NCBI RefSeq assembly: GCF_018100805.1 | Contig: NZ_JAGJEA010000017.1 | Coordinates: forward strand, 1-64,000 | Direction of reading: 5' to 3' | DNA from: Aquimarina sp. MMG016 | Lineage (GTDB): Bacteria; Bacteroidota; Bacteroidia; Flavobacteriales; Flavobacteriaceae | Length of the DNA: 64,000 nucleotides | Part shown: positions 18,673 to 27,754 of the stretch, one piece after another | Layout of the letters: every line of letters starts with the position of its first letter | Numbering within the stretch: position 1 is the stretch's first letter | Made by a program: the position numbers and the translations under genes | Notes under the pieces: generated by a model | Told to the model about the DNA's origin: nothing | Seen by the model: only the letters and a program-made list of their open reading frames with translations | The model's database searches: none

Positions 18673-19439
18673 AGAATAAATTATACATATCAATCTTGTT
18701 AATTATTTTTTTTGCTTTAAAATCTTTTGGGCAAACCAGAACAATTCATGTGTATGTCGCTTTATGTGATAATAAGTTTCAGGGTATTGTGCCTGTCCCA
18801 GAGAAAATTGGTAACGGACAGGACCCTGAAAATAATTTATATTGGGGTGCAGGTTATGGGGTGAAAACCTTCTTTAAGAAGAAAGCTAAAGATTGGAAAT
18901 TTATAAAAAATGTTGCTTCAGATACATCTTACGTTCTAGATAGACTATTATTTAAGCACGTAACTGAAGATATATATATGTTGGCTGAAGCATATGACGG
19001 AGAATATATTCAGACATGTACTGAAGATTTTCTTAAAGCATCCAATGGGCAAAATTCGATAACACTAAAACATAATGAAACATCTTTGTTTTTTGGTGGC
19101 GGGTCAAATCTAATATCATATGTGGGGCATGATGGATTAATGGATTTCGATGTTGATATTAGTTATAATAGCAACCCTAAAGGCAAGAGAGACATCATGA
19201 TTTTGGCATGTTACAGCAAGAATTTTTTTATGTCAGAAATTCAGGATGCAAAAGCTAATCCATTACTATGGACTACTCACCTTATGGCTCCAGAAGCATA
19301 TACATTGGATTCTGCCATTACTGTTTGGATAATGAATGGTACTGGAGACGATATAGAAGAACATGCGGCACGGACCTATCATAAATATCAAAATTGTGGT
19401 ATCAGAGGAGCACGCAACTTATTTACAACTGGTTTTTAA
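18669..19439 (+). CDS. Secreted protein with caspase-clan-like motifs
   Basis: A 256-residue protein with a TTG start that overlaps the YARHG stop, and a signal peptide (FFALKSFGQ). The N-terminal motif RTIHVYVALCDNKFQGI and the pair YVGHDGLMDF (about residues 156-165) and IMILACYSKNFF (about 183-194) resemble the His-Gly and hydrophobic-Ala-Cys catalytic blocks of clan CD cysteine peptidases such as caspases and gingipains. The spacing is short. I do not recognise a named family. A peptidase role is a hypothesis; a structural role is possible. Confidence 0.7.
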   Translation: MKNKLYISILLIIFFALKSFGQTRTIHVYVALCDNKFQGIVPVPEKIGNGQDPENNLYWGAGYGVKTFFKKKAKDWKFIKNVASDTSYVLDRLLFKHVTEDIYMLAEAYDGEYIQTCTEDFLKASNGQNSITLKHNETSLFFGGGSNLISYVGHDGLMDFDVDISYNSNPKGKRDIMILACYSKNFFMSEIQDAKANPLLWTTHLMAPEAYTLDSAITVWIMNGTGDDIEEHAARTYHKYQNCGIRGARNLFTTGF

Positions 19440-19591
19440 CCACTTATTATCTTTCTTACCTTAGTTCATCCTAGTTTTTAAATAGCTATTTGAAGTTTTT
19501 TATGATAATTTTATAAAGGTCTGTCCAAATATCAATATTGGGTTCGTCATCATAATGTAATAGATAAATAAACTTTTAAAAAATTAAGATT

Positions 19592-19939
19592 ATGAAACAA
19601 TTTATGTTACTTTTTAAAGGAGGAGATGAATTATGGGATTCCAAGTCTCCAGAAGAACAAGAAACTCATATGCAACATTGGATAGAATGGATTGATGAAA
19701 TTGCAAAAAAAGAACAGTACCTGGGGGGTGAGCGTCTTTATCCAGGAGGTAATACTGTTCTTCCTGGTGGAACCAAAGTGACGGATAGGCCACTTACCGA
19801 GGCTAAAGAGTTAGTTGGTGGATATATTATAGTTAAGGCAAACACATTAGATGAAGCTACTCAAATGGCAAAAGGATGTCCTGGACTACAATGGGAATCT
19901 TCAGTTGAAGTTAGAGAAGTATGGCCAGATGAGGTTTAA
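19592..19939 (+). CDS. YCII-related (DGPF) domain protein
   Basis: A 115-residue cytosolic protein with the YCII pattern: KQFMLLFKGG start, HMQHWIEWIDEI helix, VTDRPLTEAKELVGGYIIVKA and EVREVW end. It is paralogous to the next gene and both precede an ECF42-type sigma factor. Such DGPF/YCII proteins are the usual targets of that sigma group. Enzyme activity is unproven in the family. Confidence 0.88.
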   Translation: MKQFMLLFKGGDELWDSKSPEEQETHMQHWIEWIDEIAKKEQYLGGERLYPGGNTVLPGGTKVTDRPLTEAKELVGGYIIVKANTLDEATQMAKGCPGLQWESSVEVREVWPDEV

Positions 19940-19968
19940 TGATTACCATAATTTAAAACTATAAAAAG

Positions 19969-20313
19969 ATGAAAGAATTCTTATATATTATACGTGGAGG
20001 TCAAGAAGTATATGAAAAAAACTCTCCTGAACAAATGCAAAAACACATGGAGCACTGGCAACAATGGATGGGAGGACTTGCAGAACAAGGTAAACTTGTT
20101 GGTGGACAACCGTTAATGAACGAAGCTAAAACTCTTATTGATGGAGGTGCAAAAGTAATCGATAGGCCGCTTGCTGAAGGTAAAGAACTTATAGGAGGGT
20201 ATTTGTTAATTAAAGCAAACTCAATAGATGAAGCTGCAAAGATTGCAAAGGATTGCCCAAGCCTTGAGTACAATTGTAGTATAGAGGTACGTGAAATTAG
20301 TCCAATGGAATAA
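19969..20313 (+). CDS. YCII-related (DGPF) domain protein
   Basis: A 114-residue sister of the preceding gene (KEFLYIIRGG, HMEHWQQWMGGL, VIDRPLAEGKELIGGYLLIKA, EVREISP). It is separated from it by 29 bases and from the sigma-factor gene by only 7 bases, or overlaps it if the GTG start is used. The trio is probably one operon. Function unknown; small-molecule or peroxide-linked chemistry is often proposed for YCII proteins but not seen here. Confidence 0.88.
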   Translation: MKEFLYIIRGGQEVYEKNSPEQMQKHMEHWQQWMGGLAEQGKLVGGQPLMNEAKTLIDGGAKVIDRPLAEGKELIGGYLLIKANSIDEAAKIAKDCPSLEYNCSIEVREISPME

Positions 20314-20320
20314 TTCTTTT

Positions 20321-21598
20321 TTGGAAAATAAAGACCATATAGACCAAACATTAAACCATCTTTTTAGACAGGAGTCTGGGAAGATGGTTGCGGTTTTGGT
20401 TAAAATTTTCGGTACAGAAAATATTGAACTGGCAGAAGATGTGGTTCAGGATGCTTTGGTAAGCGCTTTAGAAACCTGGAAATATAGGGGAATGCCGGAT
20501 AACCCCAAAGCATGGTTATATCGCACAGCAAAAAACAAGGCGATAGATATCATAAGAAGAAAAAAACATAGTCACCTTATCGATTTCTCAGATCCTAAGA
20601 AACAATTATTGACTTCAGAATATACTTTGACAACAACAATGAATAACTTTTGGGAAGAGAATCATATTCAAGATGATTTTTTAGGAATGATGTATGCCTG
20701 TTGTCACCCTGATATCTCACAGGAAAATCAAATTACTTTTATTCTAAAGTCGTTATGTGGATTTAGTACTAAAGAAGTGGCTAAATCCTTTCTAACCTCA
20801 GAAGATACTATCTCTAAGCGATTGTATCGCACCAAAGAATACTTTAGAGAACATAAGATTCGTCCTGAAATACCACCCAAAGCAGCAATTAATTCCAGAA
20901 CTAGTACAGTACTGAGTGCTATTTACCTTATGTTTAATGAAGGTTATAATGCTACTCACACAGATCAATTGATACGCAAAGATCTGATTGCGCAAGCAAT
21001 TTTATTATGTAGGTCGTTATTACAGAATTTACAAACCCAACTTCCAGAAGCTTATGCATTGATGGCATTAATGCATTTTCACGCAGCAAGAATAGAGAGT
21101 CGAGTTACTGCAGAAGGAACTTTAATTTTACTACCAGATCAGGATAGAAATATATGGGATAAGAAACTTATAGCAGCAGGAAATAACTACCTTAATAGAG
21201 CGGCATTTGGTGATGCCCTAACTACCTATCATATTGAAGCGGCCATTGCCTACCAACATTGTATAGCCACAAGATATAATAAAACAGATTGGAAAAAGAT
21301 ATTGAGCTATTATGATTTATTATTAAAGATTACCACGGATCCCATAGTGTTTCTAAACCGTTGTTTAGTGATTTTAGAACTGGAAGGTGCAGAAAAAGCT
21401 TTAGATACCGTTTATGAAATTAATGATCAAAAAACTATGGAAAAGTACTATTTATACCATGCAGTTTTAGGAGAAATATATCATAGACTAAGACAAACTG
21501 CACAAGCAATAAAATATTATAATAAGGCTTTACAACTCACCCAATCCAAAATAGAACAACAGTTTCTGCGTAATAAGATCGCTGGTATTTTAAATTAA
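20321..21598 (+). CDS. ECF42-type RNA polymerase sigma factor with C-terminal TPR-like extension
   Basis: Sigma region 2 (ELAEDVVQDALVSALETW, NPKAWLYRTAKNKAIDIIRR) and region 4 (KSLCGFSTKEVAKSFL, TISKRLYRTKEYF) occupy about residues 15-190. A helical C-terminal domain (DUF6596/TPR-like, EAYALMALMHFHAARI to AIKYYNKALQL) follows. This architecture, next to YCII/DGPF genes, is that of group ECF42, where the extension replaces an anti-sigma factor. The TTG at 20321 gives the usual N-terminus; a GTG at 20291 would overlap the YCII gene by 23 bases. Confidence 0.9.
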   Translation: MENKDHIDQTLNHLFRQESGKMVAVLVKIFGTENIELAEDVVQDALVSALETWKYRGMPDNPKAWLYRTAKNKAIDIIRRKKHSHLIDFSDPKKQLLTSEYTLTTTMNNFWEENHIQDDFLGMMYACCHPDISQENQITFILKSLCGFSTKEVAKSFLTSEDTISKRLYRTKEYFREHKIRPEIPPKAAINSRTSTVLSAIYLMFNEGYNATHTDQLIRKDLIAQAILLCRSLLQNLQTQLPEAYALMALMHFHAARIESRVTAEGTLILLPDQDRNIWDKKLIAAGNNYLNRAAFGDALTTYHIEAAIAYQHCIATRYNKTDWKKILSYYDLLLKITTDPIVFLNRCLVILELEGAEKALDTVYEINDQKTMEKYYLYHAVLGEIYHRLRQTAQAIKYYNKALQLTQSKIEQQFLRNKIAGILN

Positions 21599-21638
21599 GT
21601 TAGGGTGTTATTTTAGAGCTATAAAACCTTTCAAAAAA

Positions 21639-22715
21639 TTAATTAATTATATATATTAATCTACCATCCATGTGATCTGCAACTTTACCATAAGCGATTA
21701 AGGAAGCTCCAATGGTCCATCGCTTAGTTTTTCCAATACTATACCAAAAAGAATATCGCTGATATAAAGAATTACCTTGTATGTTTTTAGGTCGAGTTAT
21801 ATAGAAACCAAATTGTTGCAAGAAATAAAAATCTCCAAAGGAAAAGTGATGCCCTAAGTTAAGAGCAGAAGAAAAAGCAGAGTCATCGATTACTCTTTGT
21901 TGTGCAATTTTTCGATCTGACCAATCATACCAAAACTCGATACCTGCATTAATACCATTAATCCCAGAAAGCGGTTTTAATGCTCCACCCGTTATACCAA
22001 TTAAAGGATGATTAGTAGCTTCTGATTCTCGATCAGAAGATCGTAAACTAAAAAAAGTACCAGCATAATATTTTAGCGATTTACTATATGTTTTGAGTGA
22101 CTGGGGCTTAGGTTTTAGAGACTTGTAATCTATAATTTTATCAATTCCAATAGAAAAGGTAGGAAAGTTCATTCCTTTATTAGGTTGTTTTTGACCTCCA
22201 TTAGAAATATGATTATAATTGGCTGATAGATTTAATGCATATTGGTCACTTAGGTGATAATTAAGATTTAGGGATAAAGCTAAAAAAAAACTGAGCTGTG
22301 TACTGAATAAGAGGTTTTCGGGATTAGATTGTTCATCAAATATAGTATCCAGGTATGTTGCACCTACAGATCCTCGAAGAGAAAACTTTAATGGTCCCTG
22401 ATAGGTAAAGTAAGGCTCCACAAAGTAGATTAAGTTATAAGAACTACCTAAAACAGAAGGGTTGGCATAATTAAAATAAGCAAAAGAGAATCCACTTCTT
22501 CCATAACAATGACAGGTCTTCCAGGCTTTGTCACTTTTTCTTAACCAACTTAGTTCTAATTGTGCACCATATGGATTAGTTTGGGATATCGGTTTTAGTT
22601 CTTCAGAATGTGCAATAATGAAACCGTAGTGGGATTTTAAACCGTAGAATGTAGCGTTGGTTTGTCCAAAAATTGGGTAGCAGGCAATCCATATGACAAA
22701 CAAACATTTTTTCAT
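21639..22715 (-). CDS. Acyloxyacyl hydrolase, PagL-like lipid A 3-O-deacylase
   Basis: A 358-residue exported protein, signal peptide to about residue 18, with amphipathic beta strands of an outer-membrane barrel in the first ~200 residues. The block LNLSANYNHISNGG carries the His-x-Ser pair of PagL-type catalytic sites, followed by PNKGMNFPTFSIGI. Family members remove the 3-linked acyl chain of lipid A. The C-terminal ~150 residues are a second barrel-like stretch beyond the usual PagL length. Single gene, minus strand. Confidence 0.82.
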   Translation of the reverse strand: MKKCLFVIWIACYPIFGQTNATFYGLKSHYGFIIAHSEELKPISQTNPYGAQLELSWLRKSDKAWKTCHCYGRSGFSFAYFNYANPSVLGSSYNLIYFVEPYFTYQGPLKFSLRGSVGATYLDTIFDEQSNPENLLFSTQLSFFLALSLNLNYHLSDQYALNLSANYNHISNGGQKQPNKGMNFPTFSIGIDKIIDYKSLKPKPQSLKTYSKSLKYYAGTFFSLRSSDRESEATNHPLIGITGGALKPLSGINGINAGIEFWYDWSDRKIAQQRVIDDSAFSSALNLGHHFSFGDFYFLQQFGFYITRPKNIQGNSLYQRYSFWYSIGKTKRWTIGASLIAYGKVADHMDGRLIYIIN

Positions 22716-22797
22716 AGTACATTGGTTAATACTAAATGTACTTAAAAATGAGAATTAATGATTGATTTTATTATTAATTTAGGATTATAAAAATGGT

Positions 22798-23538
22798 TTA
22801 GTTTTCCTCAGCCTTTCTGGGTAATACTTCTTCCGGAAAAGGAAATAAGATGGTTGAGTTTTTTTCTGCAGCAATATTGGATAACGTCTGGTATAATCTT
22901 AATTTTATTGCAGAAGGTGATTGATCAATCATTTTTCCTGCTTCTAATAATTTTCCAGCTGCTTGTTCTTCTGCTTCAGCTAATATAATTCGCGCTCTTC
23001 GAGATCGTTCAGCTTCTGCTTGGTTAGCCATCATTCTTTTCATATTTTCTGGTAATTGAATATCTTTGATTTTAACATCTATAATCTCAATTCCCCATTC
23101 TTTAGTTTCTATTTCCACAATAGCCTTTATGTTTTTACCCATTTCTTCTCGTTTAGATAAAATGATATCCAGTTCAACTTTACCACAAACATCCCGAAGC
23201 GCCGCCTGGGATAATTGGGAAATAGCAAACTTAAATTCCTCAACCTCCAAAACAGCTTTTTCGGGGTTGTTAATTCTAAAAAAGACCACTCCATCAATAC
23301 TACAGGGTACATTGTCTTCAGTCATTACTTCTTGCGAAAGAATATTGATTGTAATTACTCTTATATCTACGACCTGAATGCTTTCTACTATAGGGATAAT
23401 CCATCTAAAACCAGGTTCTAATGTTTTTATATACTTTCCGAACCTGAATTTTAATGCTCTTTTGTACTCAAAAACAACTCGGATACCGGCTAAAAGAAAT
23501 ATTATAAATAAAGTGCTAAAAATTGCGATTGGATTCAT
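22798..23538 (-). CDS. SPFH/stomatin-like (slipin) membrane protein
   Basis: A 246-residue protein: one N-terminal membrane anchor (ATIFSTLFIIFLLAGI-like), then a Band 7 domain with FRFGKYIKTLEPGFRWIIP, VDIRVITI, EDNVPCSIDGVVFFRI and the helical ending QAEAERSRRARIILAEAE. SPFH proteins oligomerise into membrane microdomains and often pair with NfeD or a protease, but no partner lies nearby. A role in envelope stress is inferred from the family only. Confidence 0.9.
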   Translation of the reverse strand: MNPIAIFSTLFIIFLLAGIRVVFEYKRALKFRFGKYIKTLEPGFRWIIPIVESIQVVDIRVITINILSQEVMTEDNVPCSIDGVVFFRINNPEKAVLEVEEFKFAISQLSQAALRDVCGKVELDIILSKREEMGKNIKAIVEIETKEWGIEIIDVKIKDIQLPENMKRMMANQAEAERSRRARIILAEAEEQAAGKLLEAGKMIDQSPSAIKLRLYQTLSNIAAEKNSTILFPFPEEVLPRKAEEN

Positions 23539-23743
23539 GACTTTTGTATTCTGATTATATTTATATAAAAACGTTTAAAAAAGAGAACGGGAAATAATCT
23601 CAATTATAAGTTTTTTTAAAAGTAACGTAAAAAGGAAGAAGGGGAGACTCCCTGATTTGTTATAGAAGTTCCTACTAAAGTTACGAAAATTGGTCCGGAG
23701 TGCAAAACAAGAATACCATTATAGGTATGAATTTATATAAATA

Positions 23744-24598
23744 TTAATATGCTCTTTTTCTATCAACAGTTATCCAGTCAATAAACATATAAGTGTTACC
23801 AGCAGGACCATAGTTGCCAGAAGCACCTTCCATCTGTAGGTTTAAAATAATGTTTAGGTTTTTATATGTAAAATAATTACCTCTATGTTGTCCTTTCCAA
23901 ATACCATCTATGTAATAGTGGAGGTCTACGTGATTGCCTTCTTTGGTAATCCATACTTTATAAGTGTGCCAGTATCCAGGCTTGTAAACTGTGGTTTTTG
24001 TTTCTTCCCAACCTAGATCCCAAGTGTTTTGCCAACATACTTTAGAGCCTTTATACTCCATAATATCACTCTCTGCATTCCAAGGGCCATCGTGAGTGAT
24101 CCAGAATGCGGGCCAGGTGCCCCGAGATGAGGGAGCAGCAATTCTAGCTTCTAGAGACCATTCAGGGAATTGATCACTGATATTTACTTTTTTCTTTGCG
24201 TAAATGGCACCAGAATGGTAACGAATTGGTAACCAAGGGTCGTGAGAACTGTTTCCTTCGTTCCAGTTAATACGAGATGCCTTTATAGTAAGATATCCAC
24301 GGCCGTTTTTATATATATGATTGTGATCTGAGGAACTGCCATACATTCTTGCAGATCCATTATGGTCACTACCCCAAGGGTATAGATAATTCCAGTTATT
24401 TTCAAAACTGACATATGATGCTCCATTAAATTGATCCGTAAATACATTTTCCCAAAATCCTTGGTGGATAGTAGATTTAAGAGTTTGTGTATTTGAGTTT
24501 TCAATGTTTGTGAAATCAGTATCTAATTCTTCATTGGTACAACCTGATAAGAATAGTATGGCTAGTATTAATAAATAATTATTGAGAAAAGTTTTCAT
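23744..24598 (-). CDS. Glycoside hydrolase family 16 lipoprotein
   Basis: A 284-residue lipoprotein (LFLSGCTNEE, Cys about residue 20) with a concanavalin-like beta-jelly-roll. The GH16 catalytic motif E-x-D-x-x-E is present as ESDIMEYKG (about residues 176-184), with upstream RGTWPAFWI and downstream WHTYKVWITKEG strands. GH16 enzymes cut beta-1,3/1,4 glucans, agars, carrageenans or porphyran; the exact substrate cannot be read here. It would sit on the cell surface facing algal polysaccharide. No SusC/D pair is adjacent. Confidence 0.88.
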   Translation of the reverse strand: MKTFLNNYLLILAILFLSGCTNEELDTDFTNIENSNTQTLKSTIHQGFWENVFTDQFNGASYVSFENNWNYLYPWGSDHNGSARMYGSSSDHNHIYKNGRGYLTIKASRINWNEGNSSHDPWLPIRYHSGAIYAKKKVNISDQFPEWSLEARIAAPSSRGTWPAFWITHDGPWNAESDIMEYKGSKVCWQNTWDLGWEETKTTVYKPGYWHTYKVWITKEGNHVDLHYYIDGIWKGQHRGNYFTYKNLNIILNLQMEGASGNYGPAGNTYMFIDWITVDRKRAY

Positions 24599-24633
24599 GA
24601 CTTAAGTTAGGTTAGAAGAGTTACGTGATTTTA

Positions 24634-24641
24634 CAAAAGTA
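24634..24641 (-). promoter_or_regulatory. −7 promoter box of the GH16 gene
   Basis: On the minus strand this reads TACTTTTG, a match to the Bacteroidetes consensus TAnnTTTG, 36 bases before the start codon. No good −33 box was seen. Confidence 0.4.
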
Positions 24642-24774
24642 TTGTAGTCACTTTTTTTAAAGAAATAAAATAGCTCTTCAGATAAGTTTTGGAGCTTAAC
24701 AGTATTGTATCGAAGATGGATGTACTTTTATACTGAACAATAACTGCCTGTTAGATATTAAATAGTGATATCCT

Positions 24775-24915
24775 AACAAAAAAACCTGAAAAAACTAAAA
24801 ATATCCTTGGTTTTAAGAGCACTTCCACTTTACCGTTGTAAATCACAAATCTTCCCTATAGTGATGCTTTATACTCCCCATTACGGTTGGCCCATGCTCT
24901 CGATGAGAGTGTTGA
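24775..24915 (-). ncRNA. Candidate structured small RNA
   Basis: The 494-base gap between GH16 and PAP2 has no convincing gene, but it holds a more G+C-rich patch with nested complementary segments (plus coordinates): AGAGCA 24816-24821 with TGCTCT 24895-24900, ACCGT 24832-24836 with ACGGT 24883-24887, ATCAC 24842-24846 with GTGAT 24861-24865. A competing hairpin CTCTC/GAGAG lies at 24897-24909. Read on the minus strand it ends in AAAACC...GGTTTTTTT (24814 to 24777), like a terminator. A TACTTTTG −7 box lies at 24993-25000. Strand and reality are uncertain. Confidence 0.25.
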
Positions 24916-25092
24916 CATTATTTTGTTTTTCAGGTTTTTGTAAAAGAGAACTATTTAATTGGCTAACTCAAATTGTTACAACTTCCTTATTTCAAAAGTA
25001 CACAATATTAGGGTTTTTAAAGAGGGGTAAATAACTGATTTTTAAAGGGGTATGTTGTCTAGGGGTTTTGAGTAATTTTTAAAGAACTATTA

Positions 25093-25854
25093 TTAAAATG
25101 TTTGAGATAAGTAAAAACCAAAATGATCTTCTCCAAATTGCGGAGCGAATGCTAGACCTTCAGTTTTCTTAAAAGGATTCCATGAAATATATTCTTCCAA
25201 AGCATATACAAGTTTTGTAGAAAGGATACCAATTCCAGCTCCAACCAGTACATCAGAAAGATAATGCTTGTTATTTAACATTCTTAGTCCTCCAGTTGTT
25301 GCAGCAAAAATATATCCACTGTATGCCAAAAGAGGGCTAGTATCAATAAATTCTTCATATAAAACTGATGCGGTTGCAAAGGCAGTCGTAGTATGACCGG
25401 ATGGAAAAGAATTTTTCTCATTTGGATTTCCTGGTCTTCCTTTACCAACTTCTTTTTTTAGCACAGTAGAAGCGGTATTTGCAATAATAGCAGATAGCGC
25501 CAAGTTTTTAGTTTGATCGAACCAATGATTTCTTGATTGAACTCCAAAAAGATCTGCACTGTACATTTGAACTATAGGGGCGTACCTGGTGTAGTCATCC
25601 ATCTTAAAGTAAAAATCATCTCCCATAGAATTTCTAAGATCCTTTTGTAAAGATTTTTCAAAATCGGTCTTCGATAGAAGTATTCCACCAGCTATCATAG
25701 CGAGTGGTACAATTCTTTCTGTTAGGGTATTAGTACGTATCTCTTTTTTTCCTAGTTTAGGGAAATTAACTTCTTTAATTAAATCTTTGTTGTATTGTGC
25801 ATTGGTATTGTTAAAACACATGCATATCATCAATAGGCATAGAATCACTCTCAT
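25093..25854 (-). CDS. PAP2 family phosphatase
   Basis: A 253-residue exported protein with the three acid-phosphatase motifs in order: KKEVGKGRPG, SFPSGHTTTAF (catalytic His) and LRMLNNKHYLSDVLVG. The signal peptide ends at NNTNAQ. Family members remove phosphate from lipids such as undecaprenyl pyrophosphate, phosphatidate or lipid A. In the third block the usual Ser-Arg is Leu-Arg, still with Arg and His. Single gene on the minus strand, upstream of the 347-base leader region of guaB. Confidence 0.9.
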   Translation of the reverse strand: MRVILCLLMICMCFNNTNAQYNKDLIKEVNFPKLGKKEIRTNTLTERIVPLAMIAGGILLSKTDFEKSLQKDLRNSMGDDFYFKMDDYTRYAPIVQMYSADLFGVQSRNHWFDQTKNLALSAIIANTASTVLKKEVGKGRPGNPNEKNSFPSGHTTTAFATASVLYEEFIDTSPLLAYSGYIFAATTGGLRMLNNKHYLSDVLVGAGIGILSTKLVYALEEYISWNPFKKTEGLAFAPQFGEDHFGFYLSQTF

Positions 25855-26201
25855 AGTATTTTGGGGCTTTTACTATTTTTAAGTAGGTTATTAATCATTT
25901 TTAAGGTATTGAAAGATAACGTATTAATATTAAAATATTGTTAAATAAGTTAAATTTTTTAACAAATAATTTAGAAACCCTATTGAAACATAGGGTTGAG
26001 AGAAATGTTAAAATTTGTTTTTTGAATACTATAGGTTATTTAGCAAGAAGTAAATATTAGAAGTGTCTTTTTAATCTCAAGTATTGTTTTAATTTTTTAC
26101 TGAAAGCTGATTGGTGTGATTATCATTAAATAAAACCAAAATCATTTAACTATTACTTTAAAAAAGATGTATATTTGCACGCAATTAAATTTTTAATTGC
26201 T
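25855..26201. other. Gene-free divergent region before guaB
   Basis: A very AT-rich gap between PAP2 (minus) and guaB (plus). Seen in it: a small hairpin AACCCTAT/ATAGGGTT (25976-25997, 6-base loop, no T-run), the guaB −7 box at 26170-26177 and a leader inverted repeat at 26181-26200. No open frame worth calling. Confidence 0.6.
26170..26200 (+). promoter_or_regulatory. guaB promoter −7 box and leader inverted repeat
   Basis: TATATTTG at 26170-26177 matches the TAnnTTTG −7 consensus. Just downstream, GCAATTAAA-TT-TTTAATTGC (26181-26200) is a perfect 9-base inverted repeat ending one base before the start codon, so transcription would begin in or just before it. It could be an operator or a very short leader hairpin. 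Confidence 0.6.
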
Positions 26202-27677
26202 ATGACAGCACACGAATCCAAAATCCTTGGAGAAGGTCTAACTTATGACGACGTCTTATTAGTCCCAGCATTTTCTGAAGTATTACCGCGCGAAGTAAGT
26301 ATTCAAACAAAATTTACAAGAAACATAACACTTAATGTTCCTATAGTTTCTGCAGCTATGGATACAGTTACTGAAAGTAGAATGGCTATTGCTATGGCTC
26401 AGGAGGGAGGTATTGGAGTTTTGCATAAAAATATGACCATTGAGCAACAAGCTATGAAGGTTCGTAAAGTGAAACGTGCAGAAAGCGGTATGATTATAGA
26501 TCCCGTTACTTTGCCTAGAGATGCTAAAGTGATTGATGCCAAAAATAATATGCGTGAGCATAGTATTGGAGGAATCCCGATTGTAGATAAGGAGCATAAA
26601 TTAATTGGTATTGTTACCAACAGAGATTTACGTTTTGAGAAAAATGATGATCGCCCAATCTCTGAGGTAATGACAAGTAAGAACTTGGTAACCGTTGCTG
26701 AAGGGACTTCTTTGCAGGAGGCTGAGGTTATTTTACAAGATAATAAGATAGAAAAATTACCAGTTGTAGATAATAGTAACACCTTAGTGGGCTTAATTAC
26801 TTTTAGAGATATTACCAAGTTAACTCTAAAACCAATGGCTAACAAAGATGAATTAGGACGTCTTCGCGTTGCGGCTGCTATTGGTGTTACGGGTGATGCT
26901 GTAGATCGTGCAGAAGCGTTGGTAAAGGCTGGTGTTGATGCAGTAGTGATTGATACAGCTCATGGGCATACTAAAGGAGTGGTTACTGTTTTAAAAAGTG
27001 TAAAAACAAAATTTCCTGATTTAGAAGTGGTTGTAGGTAATATAGCTACTGCTGAAGCGGCAAAATACTTAGTAGAAGCCGGAGCAGATGCCGTAAAAGT
27101 AGGAATAGGTCCTGGTTCTATATGTACTACAAGAGTGGTTGCGGGAGTAGGATTTCCTCAATTTTCTGCAGTATTAGAAGTAGCTTCAGCAATCAAAGGT
27201 TCTGGTGTACCAGTCATTGCTGATGGAGGAATCAGATATACAGGTGATATCCCAAAAGCGATAGCAGCTGGGGCAGATACTGTAATGTTAGGTTCTCTAC
27301 TGGCTGGAACCAAAGAATCTCCAGGGGAAACAATTATTTATGAAGGACGAAAATTTAAGTCTTATAGAGGGATGGGATCTGTAGAAGCAATGAAGAAAGG
27401 ATCAAAAGATCGTTATTTTCAGGATGTAGAAGATGATATTAAAAAACTAGTCCCAGAAGGAATTGTGGGTAGAGTAGCTTATAAAGGTGATTTGATAGAG
27501 AGTATTCATCAATTTGTAGGTGGATTACGAGCTGGAATGGGATACTGTGGAGCAAAAGATATTCAGGCGCTTCAAGATAACGGACGTTTTGTAAAAATTA
27601 CAGCTAGCGGTATCCATGAAAGTCATCCGCACGATGTTACTATTACTAAAGAAGCTCCTAATTATAGTAGGAGATAG
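26202..27677 (+). CDS. guaB: Inosine-5'-monophosphate dehydrogenase
   Basis: A 491-residue enzyme oxidising IMP to XMP with NAD+, the committed step of GMP synthesis. It begins TAHESKILGEGLTYDDVLLVP, has two CBS domains (about residues 95-210; HSIGGIPIVDKEHKLIGIVTNRD, IEKLPVVDNSNTLVGLITFRD), the catalytic loop GPGSICTTR (Cys about 308), DGGIRYTGDIPKA and the flap YRGMGSVEAM. An in-frame TTG at 26175 lies inside the promoter box, so the ATG at 26202 is the start. Monocistronic, with its own terminator. Confidence 0.97.
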   Translation: MTAHESKILGEGLTYDDVLLVPAFSEVLPREVSIQTKFTRNITLNVPIVSAAMDTVTESRMAIAMAQEGGIGVLHKNMTIEQQAMKVRKVKRAESGMIIDPVTLPRDAKVIDAKNNMREHSIGGIPIVDKEHKLIGIVTNRDLRFEKNDDRPISEVMTSKNLVTVAEGTSLQEAEVILQDNKIEKLPVVDNSNTLVGLITFRDITKLTLKPMANKDELGRLRVAAAIGVTGDAVDRAEALVKAGVDAVVIDTAHGHTKGVVTVLKSVKTKFPDLEVVVGNIATAEAAKYLVEAGADAVKVGIGPGSICTTRVVAGVGFPQFSAVLEVASAIKGSGVPVIADGGIRYTGDIPKAIAAGADTVMLGSLLAGTKESPGETIIYEGRKFKSYRGMGSVEAMKKGSKDRYFQDVEDDIKKLVPEGIVGRVAYKGDLIESIHQFVGGLRAGMGYCGAKDIQALQDNGRFVKITASGIHESHPHDVTITKEAPNYSRR

Positions 27678-27696
27678 ATATTCTGAAAAGAGCAAT

Positions 27697-27732
27697 AAAA
27701 AACGCATCATTATTATTTAATGATGCGTTTTT
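27697..27732 (+). terminator. Bidirectional terminator between guaB and ompH
   Basis: The stem AAAAACGCATCATTA/TAATGATGCGTTTTT (27698-27712 and 27718-27732) has a 5-base loop and is followed by T-rich sequence on both strands. It serves both convergent genes. Confidence 0.85.
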
Positions 27733-27754
27733 GTTTTTTATAAACTACTAATTA

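Noticed and set aside
24807..25034. 75-residue plus-strand frame between GH16 and PAP2
   Set aside because: Composition is rich in Leu/Phe/Cys without domain or start context; the region looks more like structured RNA.
26175..26201. TTG start giving nine extra residues of GuaB
   Set aside because: The TTG is inside the −7 promoter box, so it cannot be in the transcript.
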